Shown: in pieces, positions 7,784 through 16,312 of the stretch
Position numbering within the stretch: position 1 is the stretch's first letter
Layout of the letters: each line of letters begins with the position of its first letter
Assembly (NCBI GenBank): GCA_905372265.1
Contig: CAJPOL010000004.1
Coordinates: forward strand, 1 to 39,798
DNA: 39,798 bases
From: an uncultured Treponema sp.
Lineage (GTDB): Bacteria > Spirochaetota > Spirochaetia > Treponematales > Treponemataceae
Direction of reading: 5' to 3'
The notes under the pieces: model-generated
Database searches by the model: none
Told to the model about the DNA's origin: nothing
What the model saw: the letters and a program-made list of their open reading frames with translations, nothing else
Translations under genes and position numbers: made by a program

Positions 7784-8398
7784 ATGGAAGTGCAGTTACA
7801 GGATCTTGTCGAAAAAATCAAACAGGATGGTATTGCTTCTGCCGAACAGCGGGCGGCCGGCATTATTGCCGAAGCGGAACAACAAGCAAAAACAATTGTT
7901 GCAAACGCAGAAAAAGAATCCGAAGCGCTGTTAAAGAAGGCAGAAACTGAATCCGAGCGGTTTACCCGTGCATCTGAGGCCGCTGTAAAGCAGGCAAGCC
8001 GCAATGCCCTGATTGCTTTCAGGGAAGGGGTAACGAATGCTCTGGATTCGCTGATAAAAACCGAAGTAGGGGCGGCCTATAATGCCGATGTGCTGAAAAC
8101 GCTTATCCCCGATGCGGTAAAAGGCTGGATGAAAGAGAAAAAAGCCGATATATCGGTTATTCTTTCTCCTGAGGATGCAAAAAAACTGGAAACATCTTTA
8201 CTTGCTGCGTTCAAAAAAGATGTGGAAAAAGGTGTTGAGGTGAAAGCCGATTCACAGCTTACAGGCGGTTTTAGAATCGGCATGAAAGACGGATCTGCAT
8301 ACTATGATTTTTCTGCGGAAGCGGTTGCCGATTTGTTTTCGGCCTATGTCAGTTCTCGTGCAGCCGGTTTACTGAAGGATGCGGTAAAGGAGTTATAG
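7784..8398 (+). CDS. atpE: V-type ATPase subunit E
   Basis: 204 residues. Subunit E forms the peripheral stalk that holds the catalytic A3B3 head against the membrane part. The N-terminal ~70 residues are a charged, Ala/Glu-rich coiled coil (EQRAAGIIAEAEQQAKTIVANAEKESEALL) and the C-terminal half is the globular head-binding domain, with DSQLTGGFRIGMKDGSAYYDFS typical of the family. Of two in-frame ATGs, 7778 and 7784, the second lies 8 nt after the AGGTG ribosome binding site and is preferred. First gene of a seven-gene operon; 4 nt separate it from the next gene. Confidence 0.9.
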   Translation: MEVQLQDLVEKIKQDGIASAEQRAAGIIAEAEQQAKTIVANAEKESEALLKKAETESERFTRASEAAVKQASRNALIAFREGVTNALDSLIKTEVGAAYNADVLKTLIPDAVKGWMKEKKADISVILSPEDAKKLETSLLAAFKKDVEKGVEVKADSQLTGGFRIGMKDGSAYYDFSAEAVADLFSAYVSSRAAGLLKDAVKEL

Positions 8399-8402
8399 GT
8401 CA

Positions 8403-8948
8403 GTGGCTTCATATTATTATTTGATGGCGCAGCTGCCTTCAATTATGCCGCATACCGATCCGCCGCTTACCTATGCACAATTTAAAGAGCTTGCGCTCCG
8501 ATTCCTTAATGAAAAGGATGCGGCTGTGTTGGAGCTCTTAGATAAAGCGCCGTCACGGACACCGGTCAGAACCGGTTCTACGCTGGTAACCGAATGGCTT
8601 GCCTTTGAGCAGGAATTGCGATCAGCGTTGGAGCGGCAGCGCGCTTCAAAACTGAAATGGGAAGTATCTTCCACCGTGCAGGATACAATCCCTTCGGTGT
8701 TTGATGTCGGAGCGATTGTGCGGGGTGTTTTAAATATTGAAGACCCTTTGGCGGCTGAGCAGTATTTGCTGCATGCGCGTTTAACGGCTGCGGAACAGCT
8801 GCGTAAACTGCATTTTTTTGATAGCGAAGCTGTTTTCGGTTATGGAATTGTATTGCTTTTGAGCGAACGGGCTTCAAAATTTAAGATGGAGACCGGCCGT
8901 GAAGAGTATCATTCAATTTACACACAAATTCTCGGAGAAAAGATATGA
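8403..8948 (+). CDS. DUF2764-family V-ATPase-associated protein (probable subunit C equivalent)
   Basis: 181 residues from a GTG start with a weak TAGGT upstream. The N-terminus ASYYYLMAQLPSI is the signature of DUF2764, a family found in the V-ATPase operons of spirochaetes and Bacteroidetes between subunits E and A. Its helical content and conserved YYYL start resemble the V-ATPase C/d subunit, which couples the rotor shaft to the membrane ring. No other C-subunit gene is present here, so I infer the same role. It overlaps atpA by ATGA, which fits stoichiometric expression with the complex. The family is recognised from memory; the function is inferred from position. Confidence 0.75.
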   Translation: MASYYYLMAQLPSIMPHTDPPLTYAQFKELALRFLNEKDAAVLELLDKAPSRTPVRTGSTLVTEWLAFEQELRSALERQRASKLKWEVSSTVQDTIPSVFDVGAIVRGVLNIEDPLAAEQYLLHARLTAAEQLRKLHFFDSEAVFGYGIVLLLSERASKFKMETGREEYHSIYTQILGEKI

Positions 8949-10738
8949 TAGGAACGAAAGGAAAAGTAGTCGGTATTAACGGGAATATGGTCAGCGTTGA
9001 GTTTGACGGTTTGGTTACCTTAAACGAAGTTGGCTACGTTCATGTCGGCGAAAAAAAATTGAAAAGCGAGATTATCCGTATACGCGGTTCAATTGCTCAA
9101 ATGCAGGTATTTGAAATTACCAAAGGCATTCGAGTCGGCGATACCGTTGAATTTTCAGGAGACCTCTTATCGGTTGAGCTTGGGCCGGGTCTGCTTGGAA
9201 AAGTGTATGACGGTCTGCAGAACCCTCTACCCGACCTTGCAGAGCAAGCCGGTTATTTCTTGGAACGGGGTATCTATCTTAGCGCTCTTTCAACGGACAC
9301 GCGATGGGATTTTACACCGGTTGCACAAATCGGCGATACGGTCGTACGCGGAGACCTAATCGGCACAGTACCGGAAGGAAATTTTACGCACCGTATTATG
9401 CTTCCGTTCGGCATGTATGGAACCTACAAAGTTTCTTCCATTAAGCCTGCCGGCCAGTATACAATTAAAGAGACAATTGCGGAAGTTACCGATGAAAGAG
9501 GAAATAAGCATCCTTTAACGATGAGCTTCCGCTGGCCGGTTAAGCGTCCGATAGACTGCTATGCGGAACGGTTAAAGCCGTCGGAAACCTTGGTTACCAA
9601 GATCCGTACTATGGATACGTTCTTCCCCGTAGCAAAAGGCGGGACATATTGTATTCCGGGCCCGTTTGGAGCCGGAAAGACCGTTCTGCAGCATTCAACC
9701 AGCCGTAACGCCGAAGTCGATATTGTTATCATCGCTGCCTGCGGCGAGCGCGCCGGTGAAGTTGTTGAAACACTAAAAGAATTCCCCGAATTGACCGATC
9801 CGCGCACAGGACGTTCTCTGATGGAGCGGACGGTTATTATCTGTAATACATCATCCATGCCGGTTGCCGCGCGTGAAGCGTCCGTATACACCGGCGTTAC
9901 ACTTGCGGAGTATTACCGGCAGATGGGACTTGACGTACTGCTGCTTGCAGACTCGACAAGCCGCTGGGCGCAGGCGTTGCGCGAAATGTCCGGCCGGTTG
10001 GAGGAAATCCCGGGTGAAGAAGCATTTCCGGCATATTTGGAATCCTATATCGCGGCATTCTACGAACGCGCCGGTATTGTGCGCTTAAAAGACGGCGGTA
10101 CGGGTTCTGTAACTATCGGCGGTACGGTTTCGCCTGCCGGCGGTAACTTTGAAGAGCCGGTTACGCAAGCGACACTGAAAGTCGTCGGCGCATTCCATGG
10201 ACTTTCCCGTGAACGTTCCGATGCTCGTAAATATCCCGCCATTCATCCGCTTGATTCGTGGTCAAAATATCCGAGTATTCTGACCGCAGCGCAGGTCGGC
10301 TACGGCCGGAACATGCTCCGGCGCGGTACCGAAGTTGAGCAGATGATGAAAGTTGTCGGTGAAGAAGGAACCAGTATGGATGACTTTATTGTCTATCTGA
10401 AAGGGGACTTCCTCGATGCGGTCTACCTACAGCAGAACTCTTTCGATAAGGTTGATGATGCGGTTTCCGTAGAACGCCAGCGGCATATTTACGCTTTGAT
10501 TTTACGCGTTTTGGGTTCTCAGTTCTCTTTTGCATCAAAAGATGAAGCCCGTACGTATTTCAATAAACTTCGTCTGTCTTTCATCGATTATAACTATTCG
10601 GCGTGGAACTCCCCCGAATTCAAACAGCATGAAGCGGCGATTACCGGCGCTATTGCCGAAAAAGCAACCGGTCTTGATGAAAAAGCGGCAAAACTCATAA
10701 AAGAAACGGAGGCGCTCCATGAAGAAAGTGTACAGTAA
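8945..10738 (+). CDS. atpA: V-type ATPase catalytic subunit A
   Basis: 597 residues, full length. It is the nucleotide-hydrolysing subunit of the A3B3 head. The N-terminal barrel (1-70) is followed by the non-homologous insert typical of V/A-type A subunits (about 110-190), then the P-loop GPFGAGKT at 239-246, the GER motif (ACGERAGEV), LLLADSTSRWAQALREMS and EEAFPAYL. The family usually has Ser at the fourth residue after the first Pro (GPFGSGKT); Ala here is a mild variant. The stop lies inside the first codons of atpB (20-nt overlap), so translation is tightly coupled. Confidence 0.97.
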   Translation: MIGTKGKVVGINGNMVSVEFDGLVTLNEVGYVHVGEKKLKSEIIRIRGSIAQMQVFEITKGIRVGDTVEFSGDLLSVELGPGLLGKVYDGLQNPLPDLAEQAGYFLERGIYLSALSTDTRWDFTPVAQIGDTVVRGDLIGTVPEGNFTHRIMLPFGMYGTYKVSSIKPAGQYTIKETIAEVTDERGNKHPLTMSFRWPVKRPIDCYAERLKPSETLVTKIRTMDTFFPVAKGGTYCIPGPFGAGKTVLQHSTSRNAEVDIVIIAACGERAGEVVETLKEFPELTDPRTGRSLMERTVIICNTSSMPVAAREASVYTGVTLAEYYRQMGLDVLLLADSTSRWAQALREMSGRLEEIPGEEAFPAYLESYIAAFYERAGIVRLKDGGTGSVTIGGTVSPAGGNFEEPVTQATLKVVGAFHGLSRERSDARKYPAIHPLDSWSKYPSILTAAQVGYGRNMLRRGTEVEQMMKVVGEEGTSMDDFIVYLKGDFLDAVYLQQNSFDKVDDAVSVERQRHIYALILRVLGSQFSFASKDEARTYFNKLRLSFIDYNYSAWNSPEFKQHEAAITGAIAEKATGLDEKAAKLIKETEALHEESVQ

Positions 10739-12014
10739 GATTGAATCTATTAACGGTTCGGTTATAACCGTCAAGGCTGAGGATGTCTGTTACGGCGAAC
10801 TTGCACAAGTACGAACCGGTTTCGGCACTTCTTTAGCGGCAGTCAATAAACTTGACGGAGACATCGTTTCGCTGCAAATCTTTGCCGGCGGACGCGGCGT
10901 ATCAACCGGTGACGAAGTACGGTTCCTCGGACGTGAAATGCAGGTCAGCTTTTCGGAAGATTTGCTGGGACGTATCTTCAACGGTTCGGCTGAACCGCGT
11001 GATCAAGGCCCCGCTCTTACGGATAACATGGTAGAAATCGGCGGTCCGTCCGTCAATCCGGCTAAGCGCATTATGGCGCGCCGTATGATTAGAACCGGTA
11101 TTCCGATGATAGACGTTTTTAATACGCTCGTCGTATCTCAAAAGCTGCCTATTTTCTCAAGTTCCGGCGAACCGTATAACGAACTGTTAGCCCGTATTGC
11201 AATGCAGGCGGAAGTAGACGTTATTGTGCTCGGAGGTATGGGGCTAAAATACGATGACTATCTGTATTTTAAAGATACGTTGGAAGAAGCAGGCGCTTTG
11301 AGCCGTACCGTTATGTTCGTACACACAGCGGCCGACCCGACCGTAGAATGTTTGATGATCCCCGATATGTGCTTGGCTGTCGCCGAACAGTTCGCCATTA
11401 AAGGCAAGGACGTTCTCGTGCTTTTGACCGATATGACTAACTTCTCCGATGCCATGAAAGAAATTGCCATTACACAGGAGCAAGTACCGTCAAACCGCGG
11501 TTATCCGGGCGATTTATACAGTCAGCTGGCAGCCCGCTATGAAAAAGCGGTAGATTTTGACGACGCCGGTTCCGTAACCGTACTTGCCGTAACTACCATG
11601 CCCGGCGATGACGTAACCCATCCGGTACCCGATAACACCGGTTATATCACCGAAGGCCAATTTTATCTCAAGCACGGACGCATCGAACCGTTCGGAAGCC
11701 TTTCCCGTCTTAAGCAGAACGTAAACGGTAAAACCCGTGAAGACCACCGCGCTTTAATGGATAATATGATCAAGCTGTATGCTTCTTATAAAGATACGCT
11801 TGAGAAAAAATCAATGGGCTTTATGATGAGCGAATGGGACGGTAAGCTGTTAAAGTACGGCGAATTATTCGAATCCCGCATGATGGATTTGTCGGTCAAT
11901 GTCCCGCTTGAAGAAGCGCTCGACAACGGCTGGAAGATTCTTTCCTCCTGCTTTACGCCCGAAGAAACCGGTATAAAATCCGATTTGATTAAAGCCTTCT
12001 GGCCTGCACAATAA
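10719..12014 (+). CDS. atpB: V-type ATPase regulatory subunit B
   Basis: 431 residues. It is the non-catalytic partner of subunit A in the A3B3 ring. The P-loop is degenerate, as in all B subunits: the region after QKLPIFSSSGEPYNELLARI has no GKT. Family markers include IDVFNTLVVSQKLPIFS, VLLTDMTNFSDAMKEI, PSNRGYPGDLYSQLAARYEKA and the TMPGDDVTHPVPDNTGYITEGQFYL segment. The start codon lies within the end of atpA, preceded by GGAGGCGCTCC. Length is slightly shorter than the usual ~460 residues, mostly at the C-terminus. Spacing to atpD is 9 nt. Confidence 0.96.
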   Translation: MKKVYSKIESINGSVITVKAEDVCYGELAQVRTGFGTSLAAVNKLDGDIVSLQIFAGGRGVSTGDEVRFLGREMQVSFSEDLLGRIFNGSAEPRDQGPALTDNMVEIGGPSVNPAKRIMARRMIRTGIPMIDVFNTLVVSQKLPIFSSSGEPYNELLARIAMQAEVDVIVLGGMGLKYDDYLYFKDTLEEAGALSRTVMFVHTAADPTVECLMIPDMCLAVAEQFAIKGKDVLVLLTDMTNFSDAMKEIAITQEQVPSNRGYPGDLYSQLAARYEKAVDFDDAGSVTVLAVTTMPGDDVTHPVPDNTGYITEGQFYLKHGRIEPFGSLSRLKQNVNGKTREDHRALMDNMIKLYASYKDTLEKKSMGFMMSEWDGKLLKYGELFESRMMDLSVNVPLEEALDNGWKILSSCFTPEETGIKSDLIKAFWPAQ

Positions 12015-12023
12015 GGGATAGCC

Positions 12024-12647
12024 ATGGCTATTAAACTGACGAAAAACGAGCTGAAAAATCAAAAAGAATCGCTGAAAATGTTCCAGCGGTACTTGCCGAC
12101 TTTACAGCTGAAAAAACAGCAGCTGCAAACTGAAATTCGGACTATTGAGGCGCGTGCAAAGGAGGTTCGAAGCAACCGTGATGCGCTTCATAAGGAATTT
12201 GAGCAATGGATTGCCGTTTTCGGGGAGACGGGGGTTTTCACACCGGACATATTGAAGGTTAAAGACATCCGCACCTCAACGGGAAATATTGCCGGTGTTT
12301 CCATACCGATTTTTTCCGGTGCCGATTTTGAACGCAGCCGCTATGATTTATTCACAACTCCGCTGTGGCTTGACAACGCGTGCGACCGGATGGAACGGGT
12401 TCTGTCGCTTGATCTTGAAGCCCGTGTCCTTGACGAACAAGTTGTGCGGCTGAATGCCGAACTGCGTACAACAACGCAGCGCGTCAACCTGTTTGAAAAG
12501 GTAAAAATACCGGAGACAAAACGGAATATCAAGAAGATTTCCGTTTATTTAGGCGATCAGCAAGTTGCGGCAGTTGTACGCGGAAAGATTTCCAAGAAAA
12601 ACTTGGAACGGAGCGCTCCGCTCGCAGATGAGGAGGTAAGCGCATGA
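12024..12647 (+). CDS. atpD: V-type ATPase subunit D (central stalk)
   Basis: 207 residues. Subunit D is the long antiparallel coiled-coil rotor shaft that turns inside the A3B3 head. The pattern fits: MAIKLTKNELKNQKESLKMFQRYLPTLQLKKQQL at the start, and RTTTQRVNLFEKVKIPETKRNIKKISVYLGDQQ in the last third, which is the conserved C-terminal helix. A ribosome binding site AAGGGATA precedes the ATG. The stop overlaps the start of atpI (ATGA). No separate subunit F gene, which normally sits next to D, is present. Confidence 0.94.
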   Translation: MAIKLTKNELKNQKESLKMFQRYLPTLQLKKQQLQTEIRTIEARAKEVRSNRDALHKEFEQWIAVFGETGVFTPDILKVKDIRTSTGNIAGVSIPIFSGADFERSRYDLFTTPLWLDNACDRMERVLSLDLEARVLDEQVVRLNAELRTTTQRVNLFEKVKIPETKRNIKKISVYLGDQQVAAVVRGKISKKNLERSAPLADEEVSA

Positions 12648-14512
12648 TTTTACCGATGAAAAAACTGACGCTCCTTGTGCTGGATTCCGAAAAGCAAGCA
12701 GCCTTAAAAATTCTCCGGAATTTCGGCGCAGTGCATATCGAAAAAGAAGCCGCTGCAAGCGAAACGCTAACGGAATTACAGGGGCAGTATACTAAACTGC
12801 TTCAAGCGGAGACCCTGATCAATGACGCAAAGCCGAAGAAATCAGGAAAAGACGCAGCAAACAGCCGGACATTCAGCAGTGAGGCTCTATTCGCTGAAGT
12901 GGATGAGGTCTTACAGTTTAAAGCGGAACAGTCGGACTGTATCGCTGCAATAACAAAGCTGACCGGTGACATTGAAACCTATGCGCCATGGGGTAATTTT
13001 GAGCCGGATGATATACGGAATCTCGCGGAGAAAGGAATCTTTCTGACAGCGGCTGAACTTTCCGAAAAGTCATATGCAGCATTACCTGAGACAGTAAAGA
13101 CCATTCGGCTTGCAAGCGGTAAAAAAACAGTCCGTTTTATTCTGTGTACTGAAACCGCTGCGCTTCCTGAGGGACTTCCGCCCGATTTTCATCCGCTTGC
13201 ATTACCGGAACAGTCTCCGGCCGCAATGAGAGCTGAATTGGAAAAACTCCGTAAACAGCTGCCCTCCTATAAAGAAAAAATAGGAGCAAAAGCAGGTATA
13301 CTCACTGCTTTGCATACCGAAATGCAGCGGCTGTCCAAAGAGATTGAATTTGAAACAATTCATGCAGGTATGACGGCAATTCCATTGGAAGAGAATACAG
13401 CCGAAGGACGGCAGCCGATTCGATTGGCGCGTCTTTCAGGGTATGTACTTGCGGAAAAACATCAGGATTTTGCCGGATTAGCAAAAGCAAACGGCTGGGC
13501 ATTTATCTCGGATGATCCTGCGGAAGAAGATGCGGTGCCGACAGCGCTGCGCCACAACCGTTTTGTGCAGCTCCTTACTCCGCTGACCGACTTCTTAGGT
13601 ACCGTACCGGGCTACCGCGAACCCGATATTTCACTCTGGTTCCTGCTCTTTTTCGGTATTTTCTTTGCAATGATCTTCGGTGATGCCGGTTATGGCGGTA
13701 TTCTTGTACTGTTATCGCTGATCGGTATCGGTAAGGCAAAAGGGAAAGGGCAGCCGGCTCCGCTCGCGATGCAGATGTTCCTGTATCTGGGCTTATTGAC
13801 GGTTGTCTGGGGGACGGCAACCTGCAACTGGTTCGGTATACCGGTTGACTACATTCCTGCATGGCTGAAAAATTGCTCCGTACCGGCTATCTCGAACGCA
13901 ACCGAGGAAAGTATCAGAAACGCAAATTTAATGCTGTTCTGCTTTACGCTCGGCTTAGTTCAGCTGACAATCGGACACCTTATTTCGATCGTACGGAATA
14001 TCCGCTCGCCGCAGATACTGGGACATATCGGTTCCATTGCGATGCTGTGCGGTATGTATGTCGTGGTGTTAAGCCTTGTCGTCAGCCGTGAACAATATCA
14101 AATTAATCAGCCGGTACTGATTGCTATCGGCGGCGGATTTGCGCTTAACTTTATCTTTTCCAACTATCAAACCGGTATCGGGCAGAGCATTATCGAAAGC
14201 TTTAAAAATATCATCACGATGTTCTTAGGCGTCGTAAACGTCTTTGCCGATATTATGAGCTATATCCGGCTTTGGGCAGTCGGACTTGCGGGTTCCGCAA
14301 TCAGCGCAACGGTCAACCAGATGGCAGGGCCGGCACTCGGCAGTTTCCTCATCTTTTTAGGAGTACTGCTGTTATTCTTCGGACACGGGTTGAACTACAT
14401 TATGAACGTGCTTTCGGTTATCGTACACGGAGTGCGTTTAAATACGCTAGAGTTTTCAAACCATGTCGGTTTAACATGGGCAGGGTTCAAATACGAGCCC
14501 TTTGCGGAATAA
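12644..14512 (+). CDS. atpI: V-type ATPase membrane subunit I (a-subunit)
   Basis: 622 residues. This is the static membrane subunit that provides the two ion half-channels beside the K ring. The N-terminal ~320 residues are soluble and partly coiled coil (peripheral-stalk contact). The C-terminal half has about seven or eight hydrophobic helices, starting at PDISLWFLLFFGIFFAMIFGDAGYG, a family signature. The channel arginine lies in the conserved helix IMSYIRLWAVGLAGSAIS. The next gene is 108 bp away, the only large gap in the operon; that gap contains a palindrome AAACGCGTTT near 14524 but no clear terminator. Confidence 0.95.
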   Translation: MILPMKKLTLLVLDSEKQAALKILRNFGAVHIEKEAAASETLTELQGQYTKLLQAETLINDAKPKKSGKDAANSRTFSSEALFAEVDEVLQFKAEQSDCIAAITKLTGDIETYAPWGNFEPDDIRNLAEKGIFLTAAELSEKSYAALPETVKTIRLASGKKTVRFILCTETAALPEGLPPDFHPLALPEQSPAAMRAELEKLRKQLPSYKEKIGAKAGILTALHTEMQRLSKEIEFETIHAGMTAIPLEENTAEGRQPIRLARLSGYVLAEKHQDFAGLAKANGWAFISDDPAEEDAVPTALRHNRFVQLLTPLTDFLGTVPGYREPDISLWFLLFFGIFFAMIFGDAGYGGILVLLSLIGIGKAKGKGQPAPLAMQMFLYLGLLTVVWGTATCNWFGIPVDYIPAWLKNCSVPAISNATEESIRNANLMLFCFTLGLVQLTIGHLISIVRNIRSPQILGHIGSIAMLCGMYVVVLSLVVSREQYQINQPVLIAIGGGFALNFIFSNYQTGIGQSIIESFKNIITMFLGVVNVFADIMSYIRLWAVGLAGSAISATVNQMAGPALGSFLIFLGVLLLFFGHGLNYIMNVLSVIVHGVRLNTLEFSNHVGLTWAGFKYEPFAE

Positions 14513-14620
14513 GACATCTCTAAAACGCGTTTAAGCTTTTTAGAAGATTGGATAACATTTCTTATTTCATACGCGGGAGCGGTGAGATACATAGTGTAAA
14601 TTAGAACTTGGAGGACTTCA

Positions 14621-15043
14621 ATGAGTTTTGGTATGTTTGGTGCAGCAGCTGCACTCGGTATTTCGGCATTCGGATCGGCATTAGGACTGGCTATTGCAGG
14701 ACAGGGCACAATCGGAGCGTGGAAGCGGTGTTATTTAAATAATAAACCGGCTCCTTTCATCCTCCTTGCTTTTGCAGGCGCCCCGCTGACGCAGACCATT
14801 TACGGCTTCTTGCTGATGAACGCCATGATTCCGTCAGCAAAAGATCCGTGGTTCCTGTTGGGTGTCGGTATTGCTTGCGGTCTCGGTATTGCTGCTTCCG
14901 CTATTGCGCAGGGAAAGGCTGCCGCAGCGGGTTCTGATGCGCTTGCAGAAACCGGTAAGGGCTTCGGTCAGTACATCACTGTTGTCGGTCTTTGCGAAAC
15001 CGTTGCGTTGTTCGTTATGGTTTTCGGCTTGATTAACTGCTAA
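14621..15043 (+). CDS. atpK: V-type ATPase rotor subunit K with Na+-site residues
   Basis: 140 residues in four transmembrane helices (about 3-31, 45-70, 76-102, 114-138), a fused double hairpin as in V-type K subunits. The ion-binding carboxylate is Glu126 (GLCETVALF) in helix 4. Helix 2 has PLTQTIYG (T57, Q58) and helix 3 has AIAQGKAAAAG (Q97). In the Enterococcus hirae NtpK ring the Na+ ligands are Thr64, Gln65, Gln110 and Glu139, which correspond to these positions. This suggests Na+ rather than H+ coupling (inference). A strong ribosome binding site TTGGAGGAC precedes the ATG. A terminator follows directly. Confidence 0.94.
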   Translation: MSFGMFGAAAALGISAFGSALGLAIAGQGTIGAWKRCYLNNKPAPFILLAFAGAPLTQTIYGFLLMNAMIPSAKDPWFLLGVGIACGLGIAASAIAQGKAAAAGSDALAETGKGFGQYITVVGLCETVALFVMVFGLINC

Positions 15044-15051
15044 CTCTTTTC

Positions 15052-15090
15052 TCTCCTTTTAAGCTGCTGTAACGGCAGCTTAAAAGGAGA
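15052..15090 (+). terminator. Rho-independent-like terminator of the V-ATPase operon
   Basis: A perfect 16-bp stem: TCTCCTTTTAAGCTGC (15052-15067), a 7-nt loop TGTAACG, then GCAGCTTAAAAGGAGA (15075-15090). It starts 9 nt after the atpK stop. The following T-run is short (ATCTTTAG), but the stem is very stable. Confidence 0.75.
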
Positions 15091-15167
15091 ATCTTTAGGC
15101 AGCATTGCCGCTTATTTAAAAATAATGATCACTCCGGCATTCTAGCCTTGTGGATGCAACATAGGTA

Positions 15168-15195
15168 TTGACTTTTTTTTTCCGTACTATATAAT
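15168..15195 (+). promoter_or_regulatory. Promoter of tRNA-Val
   Basis: TTGACT (15168-15173), a 16-nt T-rich spacer and TATAAT (15190-15195), ending 12 nt before the mature tRNA. The boxes are near consensus. Confidence 0.8.
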
Positions 15196-15207
15196 AGTAA
15201 GATATTC

Positions 15208-15281
15208 GGGCGCTTAGCTCAGCTGGTACGAGCGTCTGGTTTACACCCAGAATGTCGGCGGTTCGATCCCGTCAGCGCCCA
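15208..15281 (+). tRNA. tRNA-Val (anticodon TAC)
   Basis: A 74-nt cloverleaf. The acceptor GGGCGCT pairs with AGCGCCC. The D arm is GCTC/GAGC, the anticodon stem TCTGG/CCAGA carries loop TTTACAC (anticodon TAC), and the T-loop is TTCGATC. Discriminator A; no encoded CCA. The rest of 15282-15430 shows no gene I can support. Confidence 0.96.
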
Positions 15282-15430
15282 TAACCTATTCCTTGCTAAT
15301 CCGGCAAAACTACCCCATAATAGTCAATATATCTTTTTGCTCCTCCATCTATAACGAGAAATACACAGATTGCACTCAGCTGTTCAGTGACGCTATACCG
15401 TTCAAGCCCTCCTTCAGGTGCTTGATGTTA

Positions 15431-15459
15431 TTGCAGGATTGCGGTCAAAGAGGTATGAT
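15431..15459 (+). promoter_or_regulatory. Promoter of the murI-rsgA-mutS2 operon
   Basis: TTGCAG (15431-15436), a 17-nt spacer and TATGAT (15454-15459). The transcript would begin near 15466 and carry a leader of about 43 nt to the murI start. Confidence 0.6.
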
Positions 15460-15485
15460 AACACTCTATGCCGCATAAGAAGTAC

Positions 15486-15507
15486 GAGGCCTTACTAAGG
15501 AGGCCTC
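15486..15507 (+). promoter_or_regulatory. Leader hairpin covering the murI ribosome binding site
   Basis: GAGGCC (15486-15491) pairs with GGCCTC (15502-15507). The loop and right arm contain the Shine-Dalgarno AAGGAGG (15497-15503), and the TTG start codon follows 1 nt after the stem. Folding would hide part of the ribosome binding site. Confidence 0.5.
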
Positions 15508-15508
15508 T

Positions 15509-16312
15509 TTGAACAGTAGTGTCCGCTATGCATTTTTAGACTCCGGAATCGGCGGATTACCATACCTCAGCTATTTCCATGAAAAGGCGCCGAATGAACA
15601 GGCTGTGTATATTGCCGATACGGAACACTTCCCTTATGGAGAAAAGACAAGAGAAGAAGTAATCCGCGCCGCATGCGGAATAACGGAACGCATCATCGAA
15701 CGGTTCCGCCCGCGCGTCATTGTTATTGCTTGTAACACTATATCGGTTGCGGCGCTTGATATACTCAGAAAGACATTTCCCGTACCGTTTGTCGGTACGG
15801 TTCCCGCCGTAAAACGGGCTGCCGAACGCAGCGTCAAAAAAAATATCGGCATTATCGCTACCGAGCGGACAATCCAAGACCCATATGTAGCAAATCTGAT
15901 TAAAACATATGCCGCAGACTGCCGCATCACCTTACGGGGGGATGCTTCGCTTGTCTCTGCAATTGAAAACGGCCTTATCACAGCCGATGCCCAAGAAAAA
16001 AAGGCGGCGGTTGAACCTGCGGTAATGCAGTTTAAACAGGCCGGAGCAGATACCATCGTACTCGCCTGTACGCATTTTCTTCATCTGGCGGACGTCTTTG
16101 TAGAATGCGCCGCTCCGGAAATGGAAATTGTCGATTCACGGGAGGGGGTTATTAAGCAAACCCTACGGCTTGCGCCGCCGCAAAATGCTGAAAGCGGCAA
16201 AAACCGGTGTTATGTAACAGGAATCCCCTCAGACCGCGTAGCGCGGCTCTACAACGGCTATTGCCGCCTCTTTAACCTGCAATGGTGCGGGAGCTTAGAA
16301 TGCAAGGACTGA
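15509..16312 (+). CDS. murI: Glutamate racemase
   Basis: 267 residues from a TTG start. The Shine-Dalgarno AAGGAGG is 5 nt upstream and no ATG is available before the conserved FLDSGIGG motif. The enzyme makes D-glutamate for peptidoglycan in the cytosol. Catalytic motifs are LDSGIGGLPYL at the N-terminus, EKTREEV, the first cysteine in IACNTISVAAL and the second in LACTHFLHLAD. ACNTIS and ACTHF are mild variants of the usual ACNTAS and GCTHY. First gene of a three-gene operon. The next gene starts inside its 3' end, so the two are translationally coupled. The weak start codon and the leader hairpin suggest restrained translation. Confidence 0.93.
   Translation: MNSSVRYAFLDSGIGGLPYLSYFHEKAPNEQAVYIADTEHFPYGEKTREEVIRAACGITERIIERFRPRVIVIACNTISVAALDILRKTFPVPFVGTVPAVKRAAERSVKKNIGIIATERTIQDPYVANLIKTYAADCRITLRGDASLVSAIENGLITADAQEKKAAVEPAVMQFKQAGADTIVLACTHFLHLADVFVECAAPEMEIVDSREGVIKQTLRLAPPQNAESGKNRCYVTGIPSDRVARLYNGYCRLFNLQWCGSLECKD

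Noticed and set aside
7546..8004. 152-codon minus-strand frame over the atpE start
   Set aside because: Ser/Cys-rich translation with no family features; a shadow of atpE and its leader.
15293..15478. 61-codon frame between tRNA-Val and murI
   Set aside because: No ribosome binding site and no recognisable protein, and the murI promoter lies inside it.
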